Part shown: positions 17,885-27,359 of the stretch, in pieces
Numbering within the stretch: position 1 is the stretch's first letter
How the letters are laid out: each line of letters opens with the position of its first letter
Assembly: GCA_021202845.1 (NCBI GenBank)
Contig: JAJQCF010000001.1
Coordinates: 55,044 to 119,043, forward strand
From: Oscillospiraceae bacterium
Lineage (GTDB): Bacteria > Bacillota > Clostridia > Oscillospirales > Oscillospiraceae
Length of the DNA: 64,000 nucleotides
Direction: 5' to 3'
The notes under the pieces: generated by a model
Database searches by the model: none
What the model saw: the letters and a program-made list of their open reading frames with translations, nothing else
What the model was told of the DNA's origin: nothing
Program-made: the position numbers and the translations under genes

Positions 17885-20158
17885 TCACACTCCAATGCTT
17901 ATGGCCAGTATCTTGGCCATCTCCGCGCGCGTCAGACCGCTCTGCGGGGAGAGCGTCTCGCCGTCGCCGCTCACGGCGCCCAGCGTGATAAGTCCCGCCA
18001 CGGCCTCGCGCGCATATTCGGATACGTCTGCGCCGTCGGCAAAGCCGTCCAGCGCGGCGGTGTCGCCCGCCTCGGCTTCAACGCCGAGAGCGCCCAGCGC
18101 GCGCCAGAGCAGAGTGAACGCCTGCTCGCGAGTCAGCGCGTCCTGCGGGCCGAAGGTATATTCGTCATAGCCGCTGGCAATGCCCATGCTCTGCGCCCAA
18201 GCAATGGCCTTGGCGTAGTAAGCGTCCTCGGGGACGTCCGCGAAGGCGGAGAGGGAGTCAACCTCCGGCTCGCCCGCCGCGCGGTAGAGCATGAGCGCAA
18301 AGTCGCCGCGGATTATGCCGGAGTCGGGGCTGAATACGTCCTCCTCCGTTCCCGCGACAATGCCGCTCTGGTACAGCGCCTCGACATAGCGGCGTGCCCA
18401 GTGCTCGGTGATGTCACCGAAGCTCTTAATTATGTAAACCGTGTACTCGGTAGTGATGCCCGCAATCTCAACGCTTACGGTGCCCTCCGCGCCGTACTCG
18501 CCGGAGGCGGTGAACACGCCGTCCTCGTTCATCTCACCAATGTCGCCGCTGACGGTGTAGCTCACGCCGCTGCCGTCCATGACGAAGCTGCGGGAGAGGT
18601 AGCTTGCCGAGTAGCCGAATGTCAGTTCCGCGCCCTTGTCGAGCGCGATGTCATAGCCGTAGCCGCCGCTGCCGTCGTGGGTGAGCGTCAGGCTGTCGGC
18701 CTCGGTTATGATGTGCAGCGTCGCCGTGCCCGTCACGCCTCCGGCGGAGAGCGTCAGCGTGTCCGTTCCCGCGGTGTCGGGCGCGGTGTAGACGCTGCCG
18801 CTGACCGTGCCGCGCTCGGCAGTCACTGTCAGACCCGACGGCACCGAGGCGGGGGAGAGCGCCGCGTCCGTGGCGAGCGCCGATATATCCAGTGAGGAGC
18901 CGGCGAAAACTATGGCTCCGTCCTGCTCAAGGAACAGGTTTTCCGCCGCGCCGCCGGCCGTCTCGTCCGTCACGAACAGAATGTAGCAGGCGCACTTGCG
19001 CTCCGAGCCGTCCGAGGGGACGTTTATCACGGTGTTTGTGCTGCTGCCGGGCAGCCGGAGGCTGAGCGCGCTCGAGCCGCCGCCGTCCAAGTTCACGGCG
19101 TACTCGCATTCCATGCTTTTCAGGTCCTCGGCCAGCTGCGTCAGGCTCGCGCCGCTCGACAGGCTGCTGCGCCCGTCCACAACGTAGAGCACCGTGGAGC
19201 CGTCCGCCCTGATGCCGAGCGCGGTGCGCGGGTTGGCGGAGGCAATGGTGGAGTTCCAGCCGGAGCTTTCCGTCAGCTCGCCGTCCGAGAGCAGCAAATC
19301 TCCGCAGCCGCAGACGTTCTCCGCCTCCGCCAGACGCTCGTCTGTGCAGGTTGTGGTGAGCGTCACGATGTCGCCCGCGGCAAAGCAGTCCGCCGCCCAG
19401 TCCAGCCCCGCGGCGGTCTGGGCGGTGAGGATAAGATAACCCTCGCCGATAGTGTCGCTCGTGGCGCTGTAGTTCACGTCCTCGACCTCCAGCGTCATTT
19501 CGCCGCTGACGGTCATTTCGCCCTCCAAAATGCGGAAGCGCACCATCCAGCCCTCCGCCGTCGTGCGCGTGGAGACAGTGGAAAAATATTCACTGTACAG
19601 CACCATGTCGGTAGCGCTGCGCACCTTGTTGTAGTCCGTCAGGCTGACGCTCGCGCCCTCGCGCTCGCCGTCCTGTCCGGCGTTGGTGAGCGTTATCGTC
19701 ACCACGGGCGTTTGGGAGATAAAAGCGCCCTCGGAGGTGAAGGCCACGGCGTTTTCAAGGTCGTTGGAGGACTTGTAAATGCCGTTTTCCACAACCATGC
19801 CGCAGGGCACGCCGCTGCTGTAGAAAAAGTCCGAGTTCACGGCGCCGACTACGTTCAGTCCCAGCGTGTTTTCCGCGTAGCTTACGGCGTCGGAGATGGT
19901 CAGCGAGCCGTAAATTGTGTCGCAGGCCAGCACGATGGGGTAAACGCTGCCGCCGGGCGTCCAGTCCAGCGCGAAGGTCTCCACGCGCGAGCCGGAGGCG
20001 TTGAAGCTGATGGCGTTTGTGTATGTAAAGCCGTCTGTGAGCGTCACGGTGTTTTCGTAGGCCGCGCCGCCCGTGCCGTCTCCCGCCGCCAGCGCGGGGG
20101 TGAAGAGCAGGGCTGCCGCAAGCAGCAGGGAAAGTATTCTTCTTGGGGTATTTTTCAC
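17885..20158 (-). CDS. Secreted NAGPA-type phosphodiester glycosidase with three SLH domains
   Basis: 757 aa from a GTG start at 20158 with AAGGAG upstream (longer frames to 20389 lack a ribosome site and a sensible N-terminus). A signal peptide (RRILSLLLAAALLFTPALA) is followed by a phosphodiester glycosidase (NAGPA) domain: GAVNSDFF, PRTALGI, VDGRSS and NLDGGGSSAL. A middle Ig-like region follows, then three SLH repeats (FGDITEHWAR, FADVPEDAYY and a last LDGFADG). The enzyme probably trims GlcNAc-phosphodiester or related linkages of wall polymers from the cell surface. No homologue was tested. Confidence 0.85.
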   Translation of the reverse strand: MKNTPRRILSLLLAAALLFTPALAAGDGTGGAAYENTVTLTDGFTYTNAISFNASGSRVETFALDWTPGGSVYPIVLACDTIYGSLTISDAVSYAENTLGLNVVGAVNSDFFYSSGVPCGMVVENGIYKSSNDLENAVAFTSEGAFISQTPVVTITLTNAGQDGEREGASVSLTDYNKVRSATDMVLYSEYFSTVSTRTTAEGWMVRFRILEGEMTVSGEMTLEVEDVNYSATSDTIGEGYLILTAQTAAGLDWAADCFAAGDIVTLTTTCTDERLAEAENVCGCGDLLLSDGELTESSGWNSTIASANPRTALGIRADGSTVLYVVDGRSSLSSGASLTQLAEDLKSMECEYAVNLDGGGSSALSLRLPGSSTNTVINVPSDGSERKCACYILFVTDETAGGAAENLFLEQDGAIVFAGSSLDISALATDAALSPASVPSGLTVTAERGTVSGSVYTAPDTAGTDTLTLSAGGVTGTATLHIITEADSLTLTHDGSGGYGYDIALDKGAELTFGYSASYLSRSFVMDGSGVSYTVSGDIGEMNEDGVFTASGEYGAEGTVSVEIAGITTEYTVYIIKSFGDITEHWARRYVEALYQSGIVAGTEEDVFSPDSGIIRGDFALMLYRAAGEPEVDSLSAFADVPEDAYYAKAIAWAQSMGIASGYDEYTFGPQDALTREQAFTLLWRALGALGVEAEAGDTAALDGFADGADVSEYAREAVAGLITLGAVSGDGETLSPQSGLTRAEMAKILAISIGV

Positions 20159-20265
20159 GTTTTTGCTCCTTGTTCCTTGGCGCTTTCCGCGCCGTGATGG
20201 TCTTAGCTTACACCGCAAATGCATCAGCTTTGTATCATAATTGCCGTATTCCTGAATTTGGCCTT

Positions 20266-21072
20266 TTACTTGTCGATATGTACGTTCAGGTGCGGGTAGG
20301 TCATCTCCACGCCGTGGGCGGCGAACGCCTCGCGCACCTGCTCGTTGAGGCTGAAGTAAACGTCCCAGTAGTCGGTACCGTTGCACCATACGCGGGCTTC
20401 GTAGGAGATGTTGGATTCGTTGTAGCTCTTGAGGTAGACAACCGGCGCGGGGTCGGTCTTAATGCGCTCGTCCTGCGCGGCGGCGTCCATAATGGCGGCG
20501 CGCACCTCGGCGGTCGGCACGCTGTAGGCGGCGCCGAAGGTGAGGTCAACTCTGCGCAGCGGCTCGGCGCTGTAGTTGGTGATGGCGGCGGCGGTGACGT
20601 CGGCGTTGGGTATGCTGACAACGGTGTTGTCAATGGTGTCGAGCACGGTGTAGAACAGTCCCACGTTCTTGACCGTGCCGCTCTTGCCGGAAATTTCCAC
20701 GAAGTCGCCCACGGAGAGCGGCTTTGTCATCAGCAGCGTTATGCCGGAGAACAGGTTGGACATGAGGCTCTGCACGGACAGCGACAGAGCTAAGCCGGCT
20801 ATGCTCAGCAGCGCTACCAGCGAGGCGGTGGGTATTCCGAGGGAGCCTGCGATGATGACGATGGCTATCGCCCACATAACTATTTTTGCGCCCGTGCGCA
20901 CGAAGCCGCACAGCGTGGGGTCGAGCCGCGTCGCCTTGTCCAGCATACGCCCCAAAATGGTGTTGACAATGCGTATGACTATCACGCAAACCAAGAATAT
21001 CACGATTGCGTAGAGCAGCATACCCAGCGTCAGCGAGCCGATGCCGAAGTTTAAGATTCCTGATAAGTCCAT
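20266..21072 (-). CDS. MscS-family small-conductance mechanosensitive channel
   Basis: 268 aa: N-terminal membrane helices, a pore helix region (ASLVALLSIAGLALSLS), then the conserved beta domain starting NLFSGITLLMTKPLSVGDFVEI and a C-terminal alpha/beta domain. These channels release solutes on hypo-osmotic shock. A 194-bp AT-rich leader separates it from the divergent protease gene. Nothing else sits next to it in the same operon. Confidence 0.9.
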   Translation of the reverse strand: MDLSGILNFGIGSLTLGMLLYAIVIFLVCVIVIRIVNTILGRMLDKATRLDPTLCGFVRTGAKIVMWAIAIVIIAGSLGIPTASLVALLSIAGLALSLSVQSLMSNLFSGITLLMTKPLSVGDFVEISGKSGTVKNVGLFYTVLDTIDNTVVSIPNADVTAAAITNYSAEPLRRVDLTFGAAYSVPTAEVRAAIMDAAAQDERIKTDPAPVVYLKSYNESNISYEARVWCNGTDYWDVYFSLNEQVREAFAAHGVEMTYPHLNVHIDK

Positions 21073-21271
21073 AGTTTTTTTACCTCTTTCCTGCGCATAC
21101 TGTATTGTATAGTGTATTGCGCATAAAAATTATACGTTTATTATAAATTCAACAGCCGTTTTTGTAAAGCATCAATGACAAATTTAAAAACATTTCCGCG
21201 TTTGTTCATGTTTTGGCAACAAAAATGTAATACTATATAGCGTACCATATACAGCGCAGGTGAAAAATGCT

Positions 21272-22744
21272 ATGTACGACCCCTTTGACAACAGCACGAA
21301 CGACGATATTCCCGGTCTGGAAAAGCCCGAGGGCGATGCCTACACCGTGGGCTCCGACTCGCTCGGCTCGCAGCAGCGTTCCGAGCCGGAGTACACCGAG
21401 GGCGAATACCGCTACGTGAACCCCAACAGGCGGCGCGCATACTCCGACGCGGGCTATGTCTCCTCCGATGACGCGCCCTCCGAGCCGTTCCGCTACTACG
21501 TGCCGCCGACGGAGAGCGGGAAAAAGCCGCGCCGCGTGCGCACCCCCTCGCGGGCGGCGCTCATTGTGCTGCTCTGCTTGGCGTGCGCCCTCGGCGGCGG
21601 CGCGCTGGGCGGCGTGTGCGTCTGGAGCGCGGTTTCGGAGCGGCTTGAGCAGCTGGAGCAGACGGTTGCGGTTTCGCAGTCCGAGGAGCAGTCCGCGTCC
21701 GCCGAGGCTGAGGACACGTCCTCCGAGCCCGTCGCGGTGGGACATGCGCCGGTGCGTGAGGCTGACGGCAGCGCGCTCTCCGGCGCGGAGGTCTACGAGC
21801 TGGCCTGCTCGCAGGCCGTGGCCGTCACGACCGAGGTGACCTACACCAACATCTTCGGCTACACCACCTCCAGCGCCGTCTCCGGCTCCGGCTTTATGAT
21901 TGACTCTGACGGATACATCCTCACGAATTACCACGTCATCGAGTATGCGGCCGAGGGCGGGTACGAGATAACCGTGCTCACCTACGACGGCACGGAGCAC
22001 GCCGCGGAGATTGTCGGCTACGAGGAGGACAACGACATCGCGGTGCTCAAGGTCGAGGACGCAAGCCTCACCGCCGCCGCGCTGGGCGACAGCGACGCCA
22101 TAAGCGTGGGCGACACCGTGTACGCCGTTGGCAACCCGCTGGGCGAGCTAGCGTTTTCCATGACAACCGGCTCCGTCTCCGCGCTCAACCGCGAGATGAC
22201 GACCTCGAGCAGCAGCGGCGACGAGACGACCACCATAAATATGTTCCAGATTGACGCCGCGGTCAACAGCGGCAATTCCGGCGGGCCTGTCTACAACAGC
22301 TCCGGCGAGGTTATTGGCGTTGTCACCGCCAAGTACGCCTCCTCCGGCGTGGAGGGGCTGGGCTTCGCCATTCCCATAAACGACGCCATGCGCATAGCCG
22401 ACGAGCTGATAACGAACGGCTACGTCACGGGCAAGGCGTACGCGGGGCTGGAGACGCAGACCGTCAGCTCCAGCGTGGCGCAGTTCTACGGTATGCCGAC
22501 GGGCGCGTTTGTGTTCGGCGTGGAGCGCGGCAGCGCGGCGGACGCGGCAGGGCTGGCGCAGGGCGACATCATAACCGCCGTGGACAGCGCCCCCGTAGCC
22601 TCCCGCAGCGACCTGTCCTCCGCCATCAAGGGCTACAGCGCCGGCGACAGCGCCGTCATAACCTTCTACCGCGCGGGCAGCTATTGCCAGACGACCATAA
22701 CCTTCGGCGAGGCGACCCCCACAACCTCCTCGTCAATGGACTGA
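21272..22744 (+). CDS. Membrane-anchored HtrA/DegP-like serine protease with PDZ domain
   Basis: About 490 aa. The cytosolic N-terminus is acidic, one membrane anchor lies at residues about 90-115 (ALIVLLCLACALGGGALG), then a trypsin-like domain with His in NYHVIEY near 219, Asp in DNDIAVL near 253 and Ser in GNSGGPV near 334, and a C-terminal PDZ (GDIITAVDSAPV). This is the HtrA arrangement for surface protein quality control. ATG 21272 (AGGTG 10 nt upstream) is preferred; GTG 21260 is in frame. A bidirectional terminator follows. Confidence 0.9.
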   Translation: MYDPFDNSTNDDIPGLEKPEGDAYTVGSDSLGSQQRSEPEYTEGEYRYVNPNRRRAYSDAGYVSSDDAPSEPFRYYVPPTESGKKPRRVRTPSRAALIVLLCLACALGGGALGGVCVWSAVSERLEQLEQTVAVSQSEEQSASAEAEDTSSEPVAVGHAPVREADGSALSGAEVYELACSQAVAVTTEVTYTNIFGYTTSSAVSGSGFMIDSDGYILTNYHVIEYAAEGGYEITVLTYDGTEHAAEIVGYEEDNDIAVLKVEDASLTAAALGDSDAISVGDTVYAVGNPLGELAFSMTTGSVSALNREMTTSSSSGDETTTINMFQIDAAVNSGNSGGPVYNSSGEVIGVVTAKYASSGVEGLGFAIPINDAMRIADELITNGYVTGKAYAGLETQTVSSSVAQFYGMPTGAFVFGVERGSAADAAGLAQGDIITAVDSAPVASRSDLSSAIKGYSAGDSAVITFYRAGSYCQTTITFGEATPTTSSSMD

Positions 22745-22771
22745 AGAAATTAAAAATACCCGAATATGCGC

Positions 22772-22809
22772 CAAAATCCCGCCTCCGATACACAGGAGAC
22801 GGGATTTTG
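22772..22809. terminator. Bidirectional intrinsic terminator
   Basis: The long stem CAAAATCCCG with CTCC and complement CGGGATTTTG gives a T-run on either strand. It separates the protease gene from the convergent ruvX. Confidence 0.9.
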
Positions 22810-22822
22810 ACGTTTAATCTTA

Positions 22823-23242
22823 TTATTTCCGCGCCAAATAGCCCTCCAGCATCAGCGTGGCGGCTACGGCGTCAACGGTTTTGCGGTGGTTTTTCATGCG
22901 GCGGCCGTTGGCGTGGAGAATGGCGTGGGCTTCTATGCTGCTGCGGCGCTCGTCCCACAGCACGGGGTCGAGGCCGGTGGCCTCGCGCAGAAGCGCGGCG
23001 AACTCGCGGCTGAGCGCGGCGCGGGGACCCTCCGTGCCGTCCATGTTCAGCGGCAGTCCCAGCACTATTGTGCCCACCTCGCGCGCGGCGCACTCCTCGG
23101 CAATGCGCTCGGCGGCGCGGTGCATATCCCACTCATTGAGCGTGAAGGCGTCGCCCGCGATGGAGCCGGTCAGGTCGCTGAACGCCAGCCCTATGCGCCG
23201 GTCGCCGTAGTCTATGGCAAGAACTCTCAAGGCGCTTGTCAC
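22823..23242 (-). CDS. ruvX: Holliday junction resolvase-like nuclease (YqgF family)
   Basis: 139 aa with the RNase H-like YqgF fold: catalytic Asp in LAIDYGDRRIGLA at the N-terminus, VLGLPLNMDG, LWDERRS and the final Asp in DAVAATLMLEGYL. The family is involved in pre-16S rRNA end processing or DNA recombination. Its ATG overlaps the stop of the upstream SPFH gene (ATGA), so translation is coupled. Confidence 0.9.
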   Translation of the reverse strand: MTSALRVLAIDYGDRRIGLAFSDLTGSIAGDAFTLNEWDMHRAAERIAEECAAREVGTIVLGLPLNMDGTEGPRAALSREFAALLREATGLDPVLWDERRSSIEAHAILHANGRRMKNHRKTVDAVAATLMLEGYLARK

Positions 23243-24159
23243 TCGGCGGACTTGGCGACGGTCTGCACAACGCCCTCAGCCAGACCCGCAAGACCCTGAA
23301 TCTCGCTGGGAATTATAATCTTCGTGGCCTTGCCGTCGGCGGCAGCGGCGAACGCCTCCAGCGCCTTGATGCGGATAACGCCGTCGGTGGGCGCGGCCTC
23401 GTTGATGAGGCGTATGCCCTCGGCGGTGGCGGTCTGCACCTTGATTATAGCCTCGGCGCGGCCCTCGGCCTCCAAAATCTGCTGCTGCTTTTTCGCGTCG
23501 GCACGCAGTATGGCCGATTCGCGCTCGCCCTCGGCGGTGAGTATGGCGCTGCGCTTTTCGCCCTCGGCGCGCAGTATGGCCTCGCGGCGCTCGCGCTCCG
23601 CCTTCATCTGCTTTTCCATCGCGTTCTGGATTTCCTTGGGCGGCAGAATGTTCTTCAGCTCCACGCGGTTGACCTTGATGCCCCAAGGGTCGGTGGCCTC
23701 GTCGAGTATGGAGCGCATTTTTGTGTTGATAACGTCGCGGCTCGTCAGGCACTGGTCAAGCTCCAAGTCGCCTATGATGTTGCGCAGCGTGGTCGCGGAG
23801 AGGTTTTCAATGGCGACCATCGGGTGCTCGATGCCGTAGGTGTAGAGCTTGGGGTCGGTTATCTGGAAATAAACGACGGTGTCAATCTGCATGGTGACGT
23901 TGTCCTTGGTGATAACCGGCTGCGGCGGGAAGTCCGCGACCTGCTCCTTGAGCGAGACAATTTTGGCGACACGCTCGATGAACGGGATTTTTATGTGCAG
24001 GCCGACGTTCCAAGTGGTGCTGTAAGCGCCGAGCCGCTCGATGACATAAGCCCGCGCCTGCTGGACTATGCGGATATTCTTGACAAGTATGGCGACAATG
24101 ATGACGACCAGCGCCACCGCCAAAACGCCGCCGAGGTTGATGTTGATATAATGCTCCAT
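23239..24159 (-). CDS. SPFH/band 7 protein (stomatin/QmcA-like)
   Basis: 306 aa. One N-terminal membrane segment (VLAVALVVIIVAILVKN) is followed by the band 7 domain (YVIERLGAYSTTW, DTVVYFQITDPK, RNIIGDLELDQ) and an Ala/Glu-rich coiled coil (residues about 190-250). Such proteins form membrane scaffolds and usually pair with an NfeD protein, as here (24329-24760). It is the middle gene of the minus-strand run nfeD-like, small peptide, SPFH, ruvX. Confidence 0.9.
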   Translation of the reverse strand: MEHYININLGGVLAVALVVIIVAILVKNIRIVQQARAYVIERLGAYSTTWNVGLHIKIPFIERVAKIVSLKEQVADFPPQPVITKDNVTMQIDTVVYFQITDPKLYTYGIEHPMVAIENLSATTLRNIIGDLELDQCLTSRDVINTKMRSILDEATDPWGIKVNRVELKNILPPKEIQNAMEKQMKAERERREAILRAEGEKRSAILTAEGERESAILRADAKKQQQILEAEGRAEAIIKVQTATAEGIRLINEAAPTDGVIRIKALEAFAAAADGKATKIIIPSEIQGLAGLAEGVVQTVAKSAE

Positions 24160-24188
24160 GTTTACGTCCCCTTTTTGATTAAATGGTT

Positions 24189-24332
24189 TTAAGCGTTTAA
24201 AGCCTCCATGAGGGCTGAAATGCTGTCAAACGGCCCATATATAGCCTCGCCGTTTTCCGCCGCTTCTATTGCCGCGCGTGTGACTTCGTTCGGAGTTTCG
24301 TCTTTTTCTGCCGTAAAAATCTCTCCTGTCAT
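24189..24332 (-). CDS. 47-aa RelB/DinJ C-terminus-like peptide
   Basis: Its ATG overlaps the stop of the NfeD-like gene (ATGA). The sequence runs MTGEIFTAEKDETPNEV, then FDSISALMEAL, close in layout to the peptide at 16121-16270 (MT..I...A..DETPN..T..A, then F.....L...L). It looks like the toxin-wrapping half of a RelB-type antitoxin without its DNA-binding half. No toxin gene is adjacent. It lies between the nfeD-like and SPFH genes, 29 bp before the latter. Confidence 0.6.
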   Translation of the reverse strand: MTGEIFTAEKDETPNEVTRAAIEAAENGEAIYGPFDSISALMEALNA

Positions 24333-24760
24333 TCCCGCTCCGGCGGGCTTACCATCAGCTTGACGCCCTCTATGGCGTCTATTTTTACCACCGTGCCGGC
24401 GGTTATCGGGGCGCCGGTGGTGGAGCGGGCCGTCCATGTCTTGCCGTCGGCGAACACGGAGCCGGTGCCGCGAATGTTGTCTATGCCCTCGCTGACGGAG
24501 CACAGCGTACCTATGAGACGGTCGGCGTTCGTCGGCTGTGCCTTGCCGTTGACATATTTTTTCGCCAGCGGCCGCGTGAGCGCGAGCGTGACGAGCGAGA
24601 CGGCGGCGAACCACACCGCCTGCAGCCATATGGGTGCGCCCAGACGCTCCGAGACAAGCGCCGCTATTGCGCCGAGCGCGAACCAAATAGCCGCAAGCCC
24701 GGGCGTAACCGCCTCTATTATAATGAACACAATGGCCGCAAGAGCCCAAAAGAGCGTCAA
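24329..24760 (-). CDS. NfeD-like membrane protein
   Basis: 143 aa. Two or three N-terminal membrane segments (FWALAAIVFIIIEAV, then WLQAVWFAAVSLVTLAL) are followed by a C-terminal OB-fold of NfeD type (LIGTLCSVSEGIDNIRGTGSV, VVKIDAIEGVKLMVS). NfeD proteins work with SPFH proteins in membrane microdomains; the SPFH gene lies just downstream, which supports the call. Confidence 0.85.
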   Translation of the reverse strand: MTLFWALAAIVFIIIEAVTPGLAAIWFALGAIAALVSERLGAPIWLQAVWFAAVSLVTLALTRPLAKKYVNGKAQPTNADRLIGTLCSVSEGIDNIRGTGSVFADGKTWTARSTTGAPITAGTVVKIDAIEGVKLMVSPPERE

Positions 24761-24854
24761 AGCATATCCCTCCGTTTACTATGATATTTGCGCTTTCATT
24801 ATATAGTATTCAGGTAAGTTTTGCAACGGTTAAATTATTTGCTTATTTTGCACA

Positions 24855-24886
24855 AAAGCCCGACCCCGTATAAGGAGTCGGGCTTT
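24855..24886 (-). terminator. Intrinsic terminator after the lectin-SLH gene
   Basis: Stem AAAGCCCGAC with its complement and a short loop, followed by TTTTG on the minus strand. Confidence 0.8.
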
Positions 24887-24902
24887 GCCGGCAGGCGCGG
24901 TT

Positions 24903-26042
24903 TTATTTCCACAAATCGGCTAACTTGTAGATGCGCAGGGACAGGGCTATGGCCTGCTCTCTTGTGGCGGTGGCATAGCCGGTCGCCTCCTGCTCGTCGG
25001 TTGTGTTCTGGGGAGCGAAATGGGTGTCGTCAACGCCGTTGATAATGCCCATCTTTGCCATATAGTACACGGACTGTCTCGCATAGTCGGAGATTTGGTC
25101 GTCGTCTTCAAACAGCTTCACTCCGCTGGTGTCGAGATAGTAGTCCCCGTCTGTCGCCAGCGTCCAGTCCGCAAAGCTGTACTTTTTAATTGTGCGGCAC
25201 AGCATTGTGGCCAGCTGTTCGCGGTTTATTTCCGCGTTGGGGTCAAAGGTCGTGGCGGAGGTTCCCACGGCTATGTCGAGCGCGTACACCTTTTGGATAT
25301 CGCTGTAGTTGTCAAGGCCGGCAACGTCCGTGAAGGGCAGGCTTGCCGAAGCGGTGACTGTCTCGCCCGTCAGCGCCTCGTAGAGCTTGAGGGAGACGGA
25401 GGCGAACTCGGCGCGGGAAATTCTCTCGGTCAAATCTTCGTCAACCAAAAACTCGGGAATAAGTCCGCTTTCGTAAGCCTCCTCAATTTCAGAGGTGGAC
25501 CAGTCGGAGGTCGTCTCCGTAAAGTCTTTATCATATTCGCAGATAAAGCCCTTGTACGCAAGGCTCGTTGTGCCGCTGGAGTCGCCCTCGTTTTCCATGT
25601 CGTTCCACGTTCCGAACTCAAGAGCGTCGAAGGGAACCTTTACAATCTCGACGCAGGCTTCGTTGCCGCCGTCGTTGTTCGGCTCGCCCTCGCCCCAGTT
25701 TTCGTAGTCAAACTCCTCGCCGGAGACCCACAGCCAGCTGCCTTCGCTGTCCCCTTTCAGGCCTATCCAGTATGTGCGCTTTTCGCCCTCGTTTATGAGG
25801 CTTTCGACGCACTCCTGCTCCTCCGCAGAGGTGATTGTGGCCAGATATCCGCCGGTGCTCTCGCAGAACTCCTCGGCGTCGGTCCACGCCAAGGACTCGT
25901 CATACAGCACATATGTATGGCCGTTGCCCGGGGACGTAATCGAAGCGCACGGCGTCGGGTCGTCCGAGTCGGCGCACACCGCCGCGGGAATCAGCATTAA
26001 CGTTAATGCCATGGTTAAGAAAACGGACAATAGTTTTTTCAT
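24903..26042 (-). CDS. Secreted C-type-lectin-fold protein with SLH domains
   Basis: 379 aa: signal peptide (MKKLLSVFLTMALTLML), a C-type lectin-like domain at residues about 38-175 with LAWTDAEEFCES, YWIGL, WGEGEPNNDGGNEACVEI and WND, and then SLH-type repeats (SEIEEAYESGLIP, LPFTDVAGLDNYSD and YARQSVYYMAKMGI). EPN and WND are the classic Ca2+/sugar-binding motifs of mannose-type lectins, so the domain could bind glycans. SLH tethering would place it on the wall. Confidence 0.85.
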   Translation of the reverse strand: MKKLLSVFLTMALTLMLIPAAVCADSDDPTPCASITSPGNGHTYVLYDESLAWTDAEEFCESTGGYLATITSAEEQECVESLINEGEKRTYWIGLKGDSEGSWLWVSGEEFDYENWGEGEPNNDGGNEACVEIVKVPFDALEFGTWNDMENEGDSSGTTSLAYKGFICEYDKDFTETTSDWSTSEIEEAYESGLIPEFLVDEDLTERISRAEFASVSLKLYEALTGETVTASASLPFTDVAGLDNYSDIQKVYALDIAVGTSATTFDPNAEINREQLATMLCRTIKKYSFADWTLATDGDYYLDTSGVKLFEDDDQISDYARQSVYYMAKMGIINGVDDTHFAPQNTTDEQEATGYATATREQAIALSLRIYKLADLWK

Positions 26043-26248
26043 ACCGAAATCTCCTGCTCTTTATTAAATTAGTATATAAAATACCGAAATTATTATACCC
26101 TTCCGCAGGACGCGCTGTCAACACATGAATTACAGACGCTTCTGATAATGCGAAATGTACATTCTCTTGTCCCGCCGCAAAATTTGCTTTACTTTTATAC
26201 TTTATCAGTGTAAAATACGACTATAACAAACCGCACAGGGGGCGAAGC

Positions 26249-26557
26249 ATGAACAAGCACAGCAAGAAAAAGCGCAGCACCGATATGTACACGGCCATTC
26301 TCCAGCTCAAGACCGAGGAGGAGTGCATGAAGTTTTTCGACGACCTCTGCACCGTCACCGAGCTTCAGGCTATGGAGCAGCGCTATCAGGTGGCTGTCCT
26401 GCTGGAGCAGGGGCTGATATATAACGACATTTTGGAGCAGACGGGGGCTTCCAGCGCCACGATAAGCCGCGTCAACCGCTCATTGCAGTACGGCGCGGAC
26501 GGCTACTCCATCGCGTTCGAGCGGCTGGGGATTAAAAAGCCCGCCGAAAAGCTGTGA
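26249..26557 (+). CDS. TrpR/YerC-like helix-turn-helix regulator
   Basis: 102 aa of the Trp-repressor superfamily, YerC/YecD type: FDDLCTVTELQAMEQRYQVA, then ILEQTGASSATISRVNRSL (HTH). The function of the YerC branch is not well defined. It overlaps the next gene by GTGA, so the two form a coupled pair. Confidence 0.85.
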   Translation: MNKHSKKKRSTDMYTAILQLKTEEECMKFFDDLCTVTELQAMEQRYQVAVLLEQGLIYNDILEQTGASSATISRVNRSLQYGADGYSIAFERLGIKKPAEKL

Positions 26558-27294
26558 GCGCTTACGGTTCTCTGGCGCGCTGGTACGACGCGCTGACGGG
26601 CGACGTGCCGTATGAGGAGCTGGCCGACGCCTACGAGGCGCTGCTGCACAGAGACGGGCGGGAGAAGCTGACGCTGCTCGACCTCGCCTGCGGCACCGGC
26701 ACGCTCAGCTGCATAATGGCGCAGCGCGGGCATGAGATGATTTGCGCCGACGTCTCGCCGGATATGCTGGCCGTGGCGCGGGAGAAGGCGGAGAGCGCCG
26801 CGCCGCAGACCGCGCCGATATTCCTGTGTCAGGAGGCCGCGGAGCTTGACCTCTACGGCACGGTGGAGGGCGCTTACTGCTCGCTGGACGCCATGAACTA
26901 CATACCGCCCGAGGAGCTGGCAGAGGTCTTTCACCGCCTGCACCTGTTCATCGAGCCGGAGGGCGTTTTCGCCTTCGACTTCCAGTCGCCGGAGCGCCTG
27001 CGCGCGCTGGACGGCGGCAGCTTTTCCGACGAGGAGGACGGCGTCGTCTGCCTCTGGCGCGGGGAGTTCGACGAGGAAGAGGGCGCGCTTTACTACAGCA
27101 TGGACATATTCTCCTCCCGCCCCGACTCGCTCTGGGAGCGCCGGACGGAGGAGCACATAGAGTACGCCCACACGCCGGAGGCTCTGACCGCGGCGCTGCG
27201 CTCGGCGGGCTTTCACGATGTCCGCGTGATAACGGACGGCGTGCAGAGCGACATGGGCAGGCTGTTCATCAGCGCCGTGAACGGGACGCATTGA
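26554..27294 (+). CDS. Class I SAM-dependent methyltransferase
   Basis: 246 aa from a GTG start that overlaps the TrpR-like gene stop. Motif I is LLDLACGTGTLSCIMA near residue 33, then ICADVSPDMLAVA and YCSLDAMNYI. The family acts on small molecules or RNA; the substrate is unknown. The gene ends about 65 bp before the tRNA promoter. Confidence 0.85.
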   Translation: MSAYGSLARWYDALTGDVPYEELADAYEALLHRDGREKLTLLDLACGTGTLSCIMAQRGHEMICADVSPDMLAVAREKAESAAPQTAPIFLCQEAAELDLYGTVEGAYCSLDAMNYIPPEELAEVFHRLHLFIEPEGVFAFDFQSPERLRALDGGSFSDEEDGVVCLWRGEFDEEEGALYYSMDIFSSRPDSLWERRTEEHIEYAHTPEALTAALRSAGFHDVRVITDGVQSDMGRLFISAVNGTH

Positions 27295-27359
27295 GTTTTG
27301 ATACAAAAACCGCTCGGGCAGAAAATTTTAAAATAAAATAAAATCTGCGAAAAAAATTC

